A DNA stretch of 64,000 bases, taken from Adiantum capillus-veneris. Taxonomy: Eukaryota > Streptophyta > Polypodiopsida > Polypodiales > Pteridaceae. The first letter of the stretch is position 1. Every line of letters starts with the position of its first letter. The translations under genes and the position numbers were made by a program. The stretch is from contig CM043959.1 of assembly GCA_014529385.2 (NCBI GenBank), positions 90,488,529-90,552,528 of the forward strand. Reading direction: 5' to 3'. Below the pieces are notes generated by a model, which saw nothing but the letters and a program-made list of their open reading frames with translations, was not told where the DNA came from and did not search any database. Positions 18,891 to 30,639 of the stretch are shown piece after piece.

Positions 18891-21800
18891 CAAAGGCGTC
18901 TTTTCCAAGGTATGCATGTCATGTCATGCATGCTCATGCTCAAGCCTCGGCAAAGGGGCCATGGCCATAGAGAGGAAACAAAGTGCTTCCACATCTCATC
19001 AGAAAGAGATTTCCAAGGGTGCTTTTATTCCAAAATCAACGACGATTGCACTTCGACCAAGGATTATGCTCGTGGCAAAAAGCTTTCAAGAGTCAAAGAA
19101 ATGCCAACAAGGATTGATGAAGACAGTCAAGATATTTGGCATGCTCAACTAAGAGAAGGAGGCTTGCAGTGTTGTGTTGCCTTCACAGATTTTCAACATG
19201 ATTCCAGGTATTTCTGTCTACATTTTGGCACTACTTTTTGAACTAGTTAACTTGCAAAATCGACTCAAGCATGGCTTGAGTACTTGCCGCACTGATTTGC
19301 CACACGAATCATCAGCAGTTCAATTTTTTGTGCCAATGGAATCTTAAGGAGATTGGCACGCCATGTGGCTCGACTTGATGAAGAGTGCATAGGGATCGGC
19401 ATGGCCAACTTCTTGTCACTGCTTCCAGAAGCCGGCAAAGATGCTAGCCACACAACACTAGCCAATTTCCATTGACAAGGTCAATTTTTGTTTACCATGA
19501 TATCTGTAAGTCGGCAGCAGTATCTGTTGGCTAACAAATTCGTACAGATCTGAGGCAAGGCTTCCATTTCTGCATTTTTCATTGAGCCTTCCCATTTTGG
19601 CATATGCTATGAGCATACACACTTGGGAAGGATTTGGCAATATGCTTGCAAGTTCTCTCATTACGTACAAGACAGACGTATATGATACAAAAGGGTGTAT
19701 GTGCATACCCAATACCTCCCTTGCAACAATCTCTCGCAAAGCAGATATGGCTATGAGTTGGTTTGAAATGAGTTTTTTTCTTCCAAATCTCAGGACCACT
19801 GGTTACCGCAACGACCAGGTTAGCCAATTTTAAGTTCTTCTTATTTCTCCATGTTTCCATCTTTGCTTGGAAATTACCGTTTTTGTGCAAACCAAAGTGC
19901 TTTGACCATTTAATACGAAGCAAGGCTTCTCACTTCTGCCAAGATACTGTCCATTGACTTGGAATCAAGGGGCATTTGCACACAAGTTTGTAGAAACTGG
20001 TAAAATAGGGAATATCACCTCACAAAATCCCTACCTGTATAGATTATGCAAGGCATATCTGGATTTGGCTCTCATGTTAGGCGTCGTTATTTTCACCAAG
20101 GGCTTACCACTCTGCATGCAAGGCATGCTAACCAGGTGGAATGATCTCCACCACTTTTTGGTTTATGCTTTCACTATAACACTAGACACTTTTTGTCAAG
20201 GACAAGATAAGTTGTGGGTTGTTTAACATGATTTTTGGGTTGTGGTCCAAACACAACAACACTAAAAAGACCCTAAAACTCAGACTTCATTCAAAGGCAT
20301 AGTGCTATCATTAAGTCAGACTGGTGTGGTCACAACCACATACATGGTAGGTGGGTTAGTCTATGACTTGTTTTTGTTTTTTTTGTTACCTTTCTCGATG
20401 AGAGAGTCATAGCAAAAAATTGCTGCATGCTTATAGGATAACCTGCAAGTCAGGCGTAAGATGTGTAAGAGCACACAGATTGGGCACACACTCTAGAAAT
20501 TTAAGGAAAGTTCCTCAACCCAGCATGCTCTTCTTCTCTCTCCTTCTCTCTCTCTCTCTTTCGAAGAATAAAGAAAACTTTCTAAGAAGCTCTTTGATAC
20601 ATGTTTTGCTTGTGAGTCAGTTTGAGCCAAGGTGCTCTAACTCTCAACTAGAACTTGGCCAAGATGCCATTCACATTAGTCATCATCGGTTTTTGATTGA
20701 ACACTAATTTCCATAAGGGCTATGATCCACACACAGGTTGGCTAAGAGCCATTGTCAGATCTTGGGTAAGACCCAACTATTGGCATTCCTTGGGTGATTG
20801 TTCTTAAGATTGAACAGATCTGCCTAGTAGAGTACACATCGAATACATTGACGCTAATGGACAAGCAAGAGTCTTGTCATTACGGATGTTTAGGGTATCC
20901 TTTTTGCACTACATGTTTTTAATGCGACGCTCAAGTTGAGTTTTTGATAATCTTAAACTCACATCTGCTGATCTATACCACGGAGTCTAGAGACATCAAA
21001 CAATTGATACAACATGGTTGTCCATAAGAGCTAGGAATTTCACTTATGTGGATCTTCTGCTCTCTCTATAGCACTAAAAGTGTCTATGGAAGCCTAGGTT
21101 TGGGGTAAGACCCAACAGGTGATTACTAAATCACTCCATCCGCATTCAGGATTACATTTTGATCTATCACAGTTGCACTTTCAAGGAAAGACGTCCGCAA
21201 TCTACCATGGGGTAGTGGACAAATCCAATCATTTTTGTACACGGTCGACTATGTTAGTAACCTTTAACTGCTACTTGTGCAGTTTCTCTCACAAGTCAGG
21301 ACAAGAGGTTTGACTACAAAGATTCTAACCAATGGGTTTGGATTGCAAAGGTAACACCCAGGGTTTCCATTGCAATGTTGCTTATTTTTCATTTTTCAAT
21401 CCGTGCTCCTATGCATTTGAACACAGGTAAGTGAACTTTAAGTTCAATCTTCAGGTACGCATCTAATTTGATTTTGTTTCTTTTTTGTTTGTTTTTTTCA
21501 CGTCGGATGCGGACACTATGTTATCATCCAATTTTGCTCTTAAGAAAAATGACACGGTCATGTAAGAGCCAAGCCATTTGGGTTGTAATGTCCAAAATCA
21601 GTTTCTGCATTATGCAGTTATAGACCCACTTGTAGGGTTTATTTGGCACATGTTTTCACATGGGATACAACATGGTCTAGGGACTCACGGAGTTCGATTT
21701 AGCCAGTGTGGAGCAAGGTTAATGAGGGTCCCTCTCACTCCTGACGTAGAGTGTTTGCAGTTACCTCCACATACAAGTACATCTTGTACTTGTAGGATGT

Positions 21801-22845
21801 TTTTTTTTTAGACATCCTTAGTTGAGACATATTCCACATGTGGCGAATAGGAGTCTCTTGGACTGACACTGGCGCCCACTAATTCAAGTATGTGTCACAA
21901 AAAATTCCCTAGGTGCTGGTCAAATCTGTTTTCTAGATCATTTTCAACATGACGTATCAGGAGCACTTTTAGTGGCCAAAAATTGTCGGATACTCAAGAA
22001 GACTTGTTAAGGTACAAGTACTACTAAACAAAATTAAGGAATGGTTGTTCATATAGCAAGGCTATGAGTTGTTAATGAAAAAGTTTCATTGCTTGTACCT
22101 AGAAGTGATAGCTATTTCACCTTCTATTTGGTCCTGACGTTTCATCAAGTCTTGAAAATGATTGCAACGGACAGTATTTAGATTCTTTTCATAATTCTTT
22201 ACATTCCTCTTTAATGTGTGCTAGGCGCATACATTTGCCATAAGTATTAGCAAGGATGATCATGGATATACAGGTTCAGATTTGTTTTTTGTTAAATGCA
22301 TGCACACTAGGTGTTATGGGCCCTAGTGTTTTAGCAAAGGCTGATTTGGAGCGGCATGCATTTTCATCACATTAGTTGCTTATGAAGCATTTTGCACTAT
22401 ATATGCAATATCTCTATGCGATTCCTTTCGGGGTCTACCAATCACCCATAGAGGTCATGGCTTCGGTCTGGGTGCTTGTGGATCTTTCAAGGTGACCACG
22501 GTGGTTATTTAGACCATTGTTGATTCGACAACACTATTGTACGATATTGTGACCTCCATTACGATGAGGGAAACACATCTCATTATTGTCAGTTATCCAA
22601 GGGGATAGGCCGATTACACAATGTAATCTTGTGCTAAAGGATATGCAAAGTGCGTACCTTAGCATCAAACAATCCAATTAATAAGTATTTATTACTCTAC
22701 TTGGAGTTTGCTTACCATGAGTTAAAGCATGTTTGCCACTAGGTTTAGTCTCTTCGTGTATAAGTCAGGTTCTCAACCTGGAATACTAGCTATAGTGGGA
22801 TTATTTACTGATGGAATTTGAGAACAAGTCAAGGACTTAAACTTG

Positions 22846-22850
22846 ACCGA
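22846..22850. repeat. Candidate GYP-B target-site duplication (ACCGA)
   Basis: ACCGA precedes the low-coordinate LTR end. ACCGA recurs at 29882-29886, near the inferred outer end of the other LTR. Confidence 0.45.
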
Positions 22851-24075
22851 TGTTGGGGGACATGTGTTCTAAACTTGAGCCAGGTCAGCGCCGGGCTGCT
22901 AGCTGTGGAGAAATTGAGAACGAAAATTTTCCGCACCGCACAATACATCAGCTATTAATCACTTGGTAATGCTATCGGCTCACAAAACTTGCTTGGAAAC
23001 TGGTAACACTGACGAGATTGATGCACAATTATGAAGAAGTGTTGTTAACGACACCGTTAATTGATACTAATGATGATTTAAGATCTTAAACTCCCCTTAT
23101 AGAATACTCCGGGCCGTTAACAGCTCCGTGATTCATAAAAAAAAGAAACAATTAAATTAAGTTGCCTAGCGACGAAAAAAATCCTAATGTGCCGGTTCCA
23201 TTTGATTGATTTGTCTTCTAACACTATCTTGCCTTTTCTTTAGCACTAGACTTTCCAATTTCCCTTCACGGTCGCCTTGCTCCGAGCTCTCAAAACTTTG
23301 TCCTGTTTGCTATGCCGAAGCTTGGCCTTCTTTCTCGAAGACTACTTACGAGCCTTGTTTGCCCTCTTCTTGCTTGAGCCGGAGATCGAGAGAGAGCTCG
23401 TCCTGCTTTCTTCTTACCTCCTTGCTTTCTTGATTGGATTGGAGATCGAGAGAAAAAGAGAGCTCGCCCTTGCTTACCCCCTTACTCCCTTGCTTATCTT
23501 GATTGAAGATTGAGAGAGAGCTCGCCTTCTCGCCCTTGAGTACAGGAGAGAGAACTAGCCCTTGCTTGGTTGCCGATGACGAGCCGAAAGCACCTTCTTG
23601 TGCAAGCTCAAGAGAGAGGGCTCGCCCTTCTTGGCCCTTACCTCCTTGCCTAGCTTGATTGGAGATCGAGAGAGAGAGCCTTTCTTGCCTCTTTGCTTCC
23701 TTGCTCGTTTTCTTCCCAACCCTTGCATGCAAAAAAGACCTCCTCTATTTATAACTCCTTACCTCCCTTAGCAACGACGGCGCCATCGTTGCTAGGGACT
23801 GTAAAAAACGCCCTCTGGTGACGTGGTGGACCGGTTTTTGGACCAGCGCCAAATCGCGTGGGAGCAGTTCCGGAAAGGGCGCCAGCCTTTGGCGAGTGGA
23901 TCTCGCTTCATCCTCACTCTCATCCGAGCATCATTGCACACTGTGCGAGCTAGTCTTATCCTCCACGCTGTTGGCTGCTTCGTTGGTCGACGCCATTCCC
24001 TCCTTGCTTGGCTTCACACCCTTTTTAATTAGGGTCCCTTAAATTGAATGGGCGGCCCATTGTAATGGCCCTTGG
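22851..24075 (-). repeat. GYP-B 3' LTR, 5'-truncated
   Basis: Plus-strand TGTTGGGGGACATG marks the outer end. It is similar to 28418-29612 except for an extra block of about 30 bases near 23208. At 24075 similarity stops and integrase coding sequence begins. A minus-strand TATA box (TATAAATAG) is at 23753-23745, 13 bases before an ATG at 23732 that opens a 128-codon frame. Confidence 0.9.
23346..23732 (-). other. 128-codon open frame inside the GYP-B 3' LTR
   Basis: The frame starts MHARVGKKTSKEAKRQERLS and contains imperfect repeats of the type LSISNQARQGGKG and LSIFNQDKQGSKG. The other LTR carries the same frame, uninterrupted (29269-28883). It starts just after the TATA box, about where R would begin, so it could be the leader of the genomic RNA. 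Both copies derive from one LTR, so conservation between them says little about function. I do not recognise the product. Confidence 0.35.
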
Positions 24076-24749
24076 ATTCTACCGACACATCCATACCTGG
24101 AAATAACATCCTCAAGCAAGAACTTGCATACGGAACTGGTAGCTTTGGTACACAAAGCTCTGCCTTCCACGTGATTAGTAAGATCCTCTCTCGCAAGAAC
24201 AATATACCGCATTTTCCAGACACCTACTGGCATGGTAATCAGGTCCACCACCCACTTGTAGTGCATAGCCAGCGGCGGATAGGTGGGATGCAATCCATCT
24301 CGATGCCGTACATTAGAATATTGTTGGCATATTAGGCATGTCTCTACAAACTGAGCCCCATATTTATACATACCTTTCCACCAGTAACGATCCTTAATCT
24401 TGACAAAAGTTGCCCAGACCCCTCTGTGTCGAGCCCATAAACTTTCATGAAACTCTTTAATAACCTGCTGTTGAGTTGCTTTATCACAAACAACCCGCTG
24501 CGGTACTCCTTTAGAGCATTTTGGCTACTTCCATAAATGCCATCCTTCAAAAAATAGCCATAAGCTTTCTTCCTGATCTTTTTGTACTCTTGATTCGTCC
24601 ACTCTTCATGCTTAGTAAGAGTGCTAAGGTAGCGACCAATCAAAAGCCATTCTCCTTCGTAGAACTCTTCAGAAGATACCTCAAAAGTATGAGCAATATT
24701 TCCACAATTTGCATGCCGATAGGAAGACGAATAGAACTTCAAGCCAACA
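24076..24749 (-). pseudogene. GYP-B integrase, truncated before the second catalytic residue
   Basis: The minus strand reads EWLLIGRYLSTLTKHEEWTN, then WLLKDG-like zinc-domain remnants, AQFVETCLICQQYSNVRHRD (the C-x2-C of the HHCC domain), TYPPLAMHYKWVVDLITMPV with the first catalytic Asp, and LLEDVISRYGCVGRI. At that point, where V-T/S-D-N-G would follow, the sequence jumps into LTR (24075). The frame changes near 24370. Only the N-terminal zinc domain and the first third of the DDE core remain. Confidence 0.85.
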
Positions 24750-25200
24750 TCATCTAGCTCTTGATAACATATTTGCAACAGGATTATCTCTACCTGCAAT
24801 ATGACAAAATTCAGGATTAAGAGAGTTAATATAGGCTATCCATCGTAGCATAGCAATATTCGGAGTAGAGCAATTTGCAATCATCCCTCTCAGTGGCAAG
24901 CAATCTGTCTCTACCACGACTGAAGCTCCAATAAAGTATTCTTTATCAGACCTTAGAGCAGTAGCAACGCCCCAAAGTTCTCTCTTAACCTGTGTGTAGC
25001 CTCTTTGGCGAGCATTGAGCACTTTTGCTCCAAATTGAACCGCATACCTGTTACCTTCTTCATCATCTTGACCTATAGCTATAGCCCATCCAATACCTGT
25101 CGGGCTAGTGTCAACCGTTAAAACTATTGGCCTTCCGCATTTGTAGTCGACTTTCCTCTAGGTCGAAGCCTCAAGAAGCATCTTCTTTAATTTCTTGATA
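24750..25200 (-). pseudogene. GYP-B RNase H
   Basis: The minus-strand frames read RPIVLTVDTSPTGIGWAIAI (the first catalytic Asp), then LNARQRGYTQVKRELWGVAT, YFIGASVVVETDCLPLRGMI and CHIAGRDNPVANMLSRAR. This is a standard Ty3/gypsy RNase H with the catalytic Glu in K-R-E-L and Asp in E-T-D. A TAG interrupts the region upstream (EAST*RK). It directly follows the deletion that removed the RT palm. Confidence 0.85.
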
Positions 25201-25903
25201 GCCTGTGTATGAAATTCTTCTCAAACAAATCTTTTACCTTTTCTCAACACAGTTCATAAGCACTTCTGCAACATGAGCAAAATGTGGCAACCAAAACTGG
25301 AATAGGACGTAAGCTCCATGGCATGTGAGGAACAATGAATATAACCATAGGTGCAACAACACTTGGATCCACACACCCAATCTCACTTGGCTCAAAGGAA
25401 AGAGCTTTACCATGTTTTTCGAGCATACCTTGAAAACACTTGATTTCCTCTTCATTGAGAAAACCATCTTCTCCCACCTTCAGTTGCTGCACTGTCTCCT
25501 TAGTAAACTTGTGCCCAATGTTCTTAGGATTTCTGAGCATAGGCTGTCAAGAAGCTTCTTTAATTACTCCATCACTTCCCTCTGGTAGAGGTGTAGCCAC
25601 AGGTCTCACTTTCTTTGAAACTGTCTTGTACTTCGTCTCTACCTGTGCTTCAACTTCTTTATCCAAGTCATCCTCAATATGCATAAGTGCCTCGTATATG
25701 TCCAGCTCTTTGTACATGTCCATTGAGTGCACTTTACCAACTTCAGTTCCACTTTCTAACCTGTTCTGCTTGATATCCTCAAGCTCTGACATAATATCAA
25801 CATAAGAGATATCTTCGAAGATTCTTGAAATCACATCATCCAGTTCTAGCACATCACATCCCTGCAAGTCACTTGAATGCTTGAAACATATTGTTTCTCC
25901 CAC
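25201..25903 (-). pseudogene. GYP-B pol linker and RT entry, palm deleted
   Basis: It carries LDDVISRIFEDISYVDIMSE, EVEAQVETKYKTVSKKVRPV and the block LRNPKNIGHKFTKETVQQLK, ending with IFIVPHMPWSLRPIPV, the start of the RT fingers. The next recognisable codons are RNase H, so the whole palm with its F-I-D-D box is missing. GYP-A retains that part. Frame changes occur near 25550 and 25244. Confidence 0.8.
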
Positions 25904-26047
25904 TTACTTAAATCATTAAATTTCCTATAAGATACCGAACCCTCATATGTCAACCCTAGAAATCTTGAAGAGAAGGTTTCTCTCTGCGAGAACTTCTCCT
26001 CACTTGCACCACCATAGTCCCGCTTTATAGTGGCACCCCAAGAAATT

Positions 26048-26713
26048 CTAAGCAAATATTTGTTCTTTAAACTCCTTACGTATCTTTGGCATTGGATGAT
26101 CACGTAAATTGTATTTATTTCTAGCATGATCAACACATACAGTTAGAAATTGAACCGCTTTCTTACCATCTCGGCTTCGAACCCTGGCATAGGCCGAGCC
26201 ATCATCCAGCACCTTAGTTTCCATCCGCATAGCCGTAATGTAGGGTTGTCCCATAATCAATGGGTAGGAGGAACGCTCCTGTATAAAAACGTTCTGCTCA
26301 TCACAGACATCCCCAATAGTTACCTTAACATTTGCGCATGCACCATAAAGATCTCCAGGAAGCATGTTGGCAGCTCGAATCCGCCACCCGTGATCTACAT
26401 CAATAGGCCACTTCCCCTTCTGGTGCAAATTCTTTGCCATGAGATTGATTTCCGAACCATGGTCTATGAGGGCTAAGACCAGCTCCTCAATGTCGCCAAG
26501 ATTTACCACTGTTTTTGTCGTTGCTCTGGCCCAATGAGTCCTCGAAAAGTGACTCTTGGGTATAACTTCTTCATCTTCACCATCATTAAAATGCATATTT
26601 CTTACCTCAGGTACAATCGGGCTTGAAACCACTATAGGCTTTGGCTCTTCTTCTTCAAGATCTGCTAAATACTCTTCATAATCTTCCAAAATTTCTTCAA
26701 TGTGACGAACCAC
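26048..26713 (-). pseudogene. GYP-B retropepsin-like protease
   Basis: This is the best-preserved protease in the window: LALIDHGSEINLMAKNLHQK (DHGS at 26464-26453), then KGKWPIDVDHGWRIRAANM, LYGACANVKVTIGDV, QNVFIQERSSYPLIMGQPYI, METKVLDDGSAYARVRSRDG and VDHARNKYNLRDHPMPKI. It is open for 221 codons. The His in place of Ser/Thr after the catalytic Asp is shared with GYP-A. The family match is by overall pattern (flap, then I/L-G-x-P/Y). Confidence 0.88.
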
Positions 26714-27376
26714 TTGGCTTTTAACTGGATCTCTGACTCTTGATCACTCGGTACTTGCCGCTTTCTTTTTATAATGTCGATGATCTCTTCGTGGAACTCG
26801 CGCTTAGCAATTCCAAGAATATCCCCCACGGTGAGCTCCACTTTACCGTTTAGGATACGTTCTTCAAAAACTTTCTTCAAATTTGTAGCCAGTTCAATAT
26901 CAGACTTGGTTTTATACGAGGGCCCTTTAGGCTTACCTTGCTTCTTGTCCTTCGGAGCCTCTTCCATAACCACCTCCGGAGCAGGTTTAGGAGCTGGCAC
27001 TTCTTCTTTCTTATTGCTGGATCTCATCGGCCTTTTTGCCGCCCCAGCCACCTCTTCATCTCTTTTCCGCTTCTCTTCCACCAGAGCTTCATTGGCTTGA
27101 GCTTTAGCAATATAAGCATATACCGAAAGAGAATCCACTGGATCAGTCCACCCAGTGGTTTCGAATTGAATTCCCCACCTGTCGTAACTTCCCGTATGTT
27201 AGCTTACCTGCTTCTGTTGTCTTTAGAGCATATGGCCACAACTCTCCCTTTGCACCTGTACCATCATCATCTTCCTTACCACAAACTTGCAACCCATATG
27301 TAGCTGCTTCCACAAGGGAAACATTATGTTGTATTTCCTCCACTATCTTCTTCATTCCACCTCTGCCAAAGTTCAA
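26665..27376 (-). pseudogene. GYP-B Gag-Pol linker
   Basis: The frames give MNFGRGGMKKIVEEIQHNVS, VEAATYGLQV, then VDSLSVYAYIAKAQANEALV, a Lys/Glu/Pro-rich stretch and VGDILGIAKREFHEEIIDII. The same landmarks occur in GYP-A at 2712-2000. No catalytic motif is present. A stop near 27143 separates the two frames. Confidence 0.75.
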
Positions 27377-27390
27377 GCGGAGCAGTTCCC

Positions 27391-28365
27391 CTATCGCCCT
27401 GAGATGAATCTTCTTGTCAAAACCACATTCTTCTTATAAGCTTCATCAAACTCATTACACTCTCTCACAAACATGTATACTTCACTATCGCACCACATGC
27501 ATCGATCCCAATTTTTACGTGGTGGCTGCTGCTGCTGCTTAGGTTCAGAAGTAGACGCCTTTGCAGCTAACCCTTCAAATTTAACAGTTTTAAAATTCAA
27601 ATTTAGTTCTTGAATACCTTTAACGAGATCGTCAAGAACATGCCCCTCCACTTTGCGTAATGTAGAGGGCGCCTTCTGTTTAATCTCTTCTTCATCATCA
27701 TCTAGTACCTCGATTACGATTTGCTTATCAACTCGCTTCTGTAGTTTTACGATCATGTTCACCGCTTCAGATACTATTTTCCAATTTGATGTTAATCCCA
27801 ATTCTCCCGCAGGATCCTCCAATGATTGCACCACAATCTTTTGTAGTCGCGGATCAGCAGCTTGAATAAACAATTCCACCTTTTGATCCATCAAGGAACG
27901 TTGTTCTGCTGACGATAAATGATCAAACTTCTCTTCAAACTCTCTCAATAGTTCTCATGCGGATAAATTTTTACCCTTCTTCTGTACCTACTTCGTAAAA
28001 CTCTGTCTGGTCACCCGTTGAGAATCCTGCAAAAAATATTCCTCTTGCAGCGCCTTCTTAAAATCCTGCCAGTTCGGCCCTTGAGCCGCTTGAATTTCTT
28101 TAATCCGGGCCCTAAGTTCCGGCACTGCAATCAGATGAAATCCTTCGACTAGATCTTGGTCTTCAATACCATTATCTTCCATAGACTGCTCATACAAATT
28201 GCAAAATTTTGAAATATCTTGGCCCTCAAATCGTTGCAGCTTTTCTGTAACATTTTGACGAGCTTTACGAATCCACGCTTGCAAATTATGTTGCTGCTGG
28301 GCAGCCTGTTGCTATTGCATGTATGCTTCAAACTGCTGCATGGCTGCTTCTTGTGGTGTAGACAT
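27391..28365 (-). pseudogene. GYP-B Gag
   Basis: The start is the ATG at 28365-28363 (MSTPQEAAMQQFEAYMQ), followed by a TAG where Gln is expected and a Gln-rich run. Then come LQAWIRKARQNVTEKLQRFE, PELRARIKEIQAAQGPNWQD and EEYFLQDSQRVTRQSFTK, a frameshift near 27960, and MREFEEKFDHLSSAEQRSLM. The zinc knuckle RCMWCDSEVYMFVREC has lost its His (Tyr instead) and gained a residue. The length is about normal for gypsy Gag. Confidence 0.85.
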
Positions 28366-28402
28366 ATGCTTCAACGATTTTCCCACCCCGTCTCGGTTTC
28401 AC

Positions 28403-28415
28403 ATTGGGTTCACCA
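28403..28415 (-). other. GYP-B primer-binding site
   Basis: The minus strand reads TGGTGAACCCAAT, two bases inside the LTR end at 28418. It matches the GYP-A site at its first ten bases. Confidence 0.6.
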
Positions 28416-28417
28416 CG

Positions 28418-29882
28418 TGTCGGGGGATATGTGTTCGAAACTTGAGCCAGGTTAGCGCCGGCCTGCTCGCTGTGGAGAAATTAAGAGCGAAAATTTTCCG
28501 CACCGCACAATACAGCAGCTATTAATCACTTGGTAATGCTATCGGCTCACAAAACTTGCTTGGAAACTGGTAACACTGACGAGATTGATGCACAATTATG
28601 AAGAAGTGTCGTTAACGACACCGTTAATTGATACTAATGACGATTTAAGATCTTAAACTCCCCTTATAGAATACTCTGGGCCGTTAACAGCTCCGCGATT
28701 CATAAAAAAAAGAAACAATTAAATTAAGTTGCCTACCGATGAAAAAAATCCTAATGTTCCGGTTCCTGCCTTTTCTTTAGCACTAGACTTTCCAATTTCC
28801 CTTCACGGTCGCCTTGCTCCGAGCTCTCAAAACTTTGTCCTGTTTGCTATGCCGAAGCTTGGTCTTCTTTCTCGAAGACTACTTATGAGCCTTGTTTTCC
28901 CTCTTCTTGCTTGAGCCGGAGATCGAGAGAGAGCTCGTCCTGCTTTCTCCTTACCTCCTTGCCTTCTTGATTGGATTGGAGATCGAGAGAAAAAGAGAGC
29001 TCGCCCTTGCTTACCCCCTTACTCCCTTGCTTATCTTGATTGAAGATTGAGAGAGAGCTCGCCTTCTCGCCCTTCAGTACGGGAGAGAGAACTAGCCCGT
29101 GCTTGGTTGCCGATGACGAGCCGAAAGCACCTTCTTGTGCAAGCTCAAGAGAGAGGTCTCGCCCTTCTTGGCCCTTACCTCCTTGCCTAGCTTGATTGGA
29201 GATAGAGAGAGAGAGCCTTTCTTGCCTCTTTGCTTCCTTGCTCGTTTTCTTCCCAACCCTCGCATGCAAAAAAGACCTCCTCTATTTATAACTCCTTACC
29301 TCCCTTAGCAACGAAGGTGCCATCGTTGCTAGGGACTGTAAAAAACGCCCTCTGGTGACGTGGCGGACCGGTTTTTGGACCAGCGCCAAATCGCGTGGGA
29401 GCAGTTCCGGAAAGGGCGCCAGCCTTTGGCGAGTGGATCTCGCTTCATCCTCACTCCCATCCGAGCATCATTGCACACTGTGCGAGCTTGTCTTCTCCTC
29501 CACGCTGTTGGCTGCTTCGCTGGTCGACGCCATTCCCTCCTTGCTTGGCTTCACACCCTTTTTAATTAGGGTCCCTTAAATTGAATGGGCGGCCCATTGT
29601 AATGGCCCTTGGGCGGCCTTTCTTTGGTTGCCTTTGGGCGGCCATAGGTTGAGGCCTTTAGGCTCTGGATTCCCTTTGAGTTGGGCGGTTCTTTTTTATT
29701 TAAAGTCATGGGCGGCCCTTAGAACGGTACCCCATTTGGTATACATGTTGGCCAAGGCAATGCCAAACACGACATCTCCGGGCAGTTCAAAGGGCACCTT
29801 ATTTAACATGCATATCGACTAAATCAAGACAAGCTTTCGTAAAGGCACCACATTTGGCCAAAGGCATTGCCTAACATACACA
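28418..29882 (-). repeat. GYP-B 5' LTR
   Basis: The inner end is plus-strand TGTCGGGGGATATG at 28418 beside the primer site. Similarity to the 3' LTR runs to 29612. Beyond that only this copy survives, and the outer end is inferred near 29882 from a candidate 4-5 bp target duplication. A minus-strand TATA box (TATAAATAG) is at 29290-29282. Confidence 0.75.
28883..29269 (-). other. 128-codon open frame inside the GYP-B 5' LTR
   Basis: This is the same frame as 23346-23732, without a stop, just downstream of the TATA box. It is Lys/Gln/Ser-rich with no recognised domain. Confidence 0.35.
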
Positions 29883-30639
29883 CCGACTAAAGAATCCCCA
29901 AGCACAACATCTTTCTTCAGCGGCCCCTGTCGAGCAACCTCATCATGAAATCTACTGCCCGTATCAAGAGACAACCTTAAAAAGATTCAACGTAAGCATT
30001 TATTGTGCTGTCTAAAGAGCATCACATCTAGCTTACATCTCAACCAAAGCACTGCTATCTTGAGCACTTACTCTATTGCATTTGAGACCCTGGTTGCAAC
30101 TCAAGAACTCCCAGATGGCACTCCGACGACGCCGACTAGACTGGCACAGAACCGGCCCCGGAAGAATCCTTAACGGCCCATAACCTGGCAACCCTAACTC
30201 CGATCTTTGATCTGAAAAGACCGATGTGCTTCACAAATTTAGCACTTCATACCCGTGCATTCATTCCATTTTTGTTACCTCAGCTGTAGATGCCCAATCC
30301 GGTACGGATCTGCAATCGACTCAAACTTCAATATGCCATAACTTCTTCACCGTAGCTCCAATCAACGAGCCGTAAAGACAGGTCGGTAGAGCACTTCAAG
30401 CATTGCAGTTTTAGGTCATAATATCCCATCCATGACCACTTCAAGCATAACCCTTTTTGGCATCATTAAGGCATCAGTTGGCCCTTTAAACCGCATTTGA
30501 AATGCATTCATTATTGAACTTGTACTGTTACCAGGCCTTAACCACTGTTCATTAATCATGTAAGCTTCAAACAACTTGATGTGCATTCTCCTAGCATCTT
30601 TCTTTGCATGGGAGCGAAGCTGCACGACATCGATGACTT
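29883..30639. other. LRD-A internal region, middle part: nothing recognised
   Basis: No coding motif on either strand. Only short frames are present, the longest a 69-codon minus-strand one at 30416-30625 with no similarity I know. Confidence 0.5.

Larger units (their letters stand above)
18172..22850 (+). other. LRD-A internal region, left part: no recognisable gene
   Basis: About 4.7 kb without gag or pol motifs on either strand. Frames up to about 157 codons occur but are low in complexity or overlap tandem repeats, and none resembles a family I know. It contains a 61-62 bp tandem repeat (18737-18890) and two copies of GGGTAAGACCCAAC (about 20763 and 21105). It could be extremely decayed pol, acquired host DNA or genuine non-coding spacer. 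Confidence 0.6.
22851..29882 (-). mobile_element. GYP-B: Ty3/gypsy element nested in LRD-A
   Basis: Direct repeats of about 1.2 kb (22851-24075 and 28418-29612) flank a minus-strand gag-protease-RNase H-integrase region. It is the same family as GYP-A, with the same DHGSE protease and primer site. Two internal deletions are visible. The RT palm is lost between about 25244 and 25200. A second deletion fuses integrase to the middle of the 3' LTR at 24076, removing the second and third catalytic residues, the polypurine tract and the first part of U3. Confidence 0.92.

Noticed and set aside
23206-23513. Plus-strand open frames in the GYP-B LTR rich in Leu/Ser
   Set aside because: They lie antisense to the element, in CT-rich sequence, and have no domain. 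The sense-strand frame is mentioned separately with low confidence.
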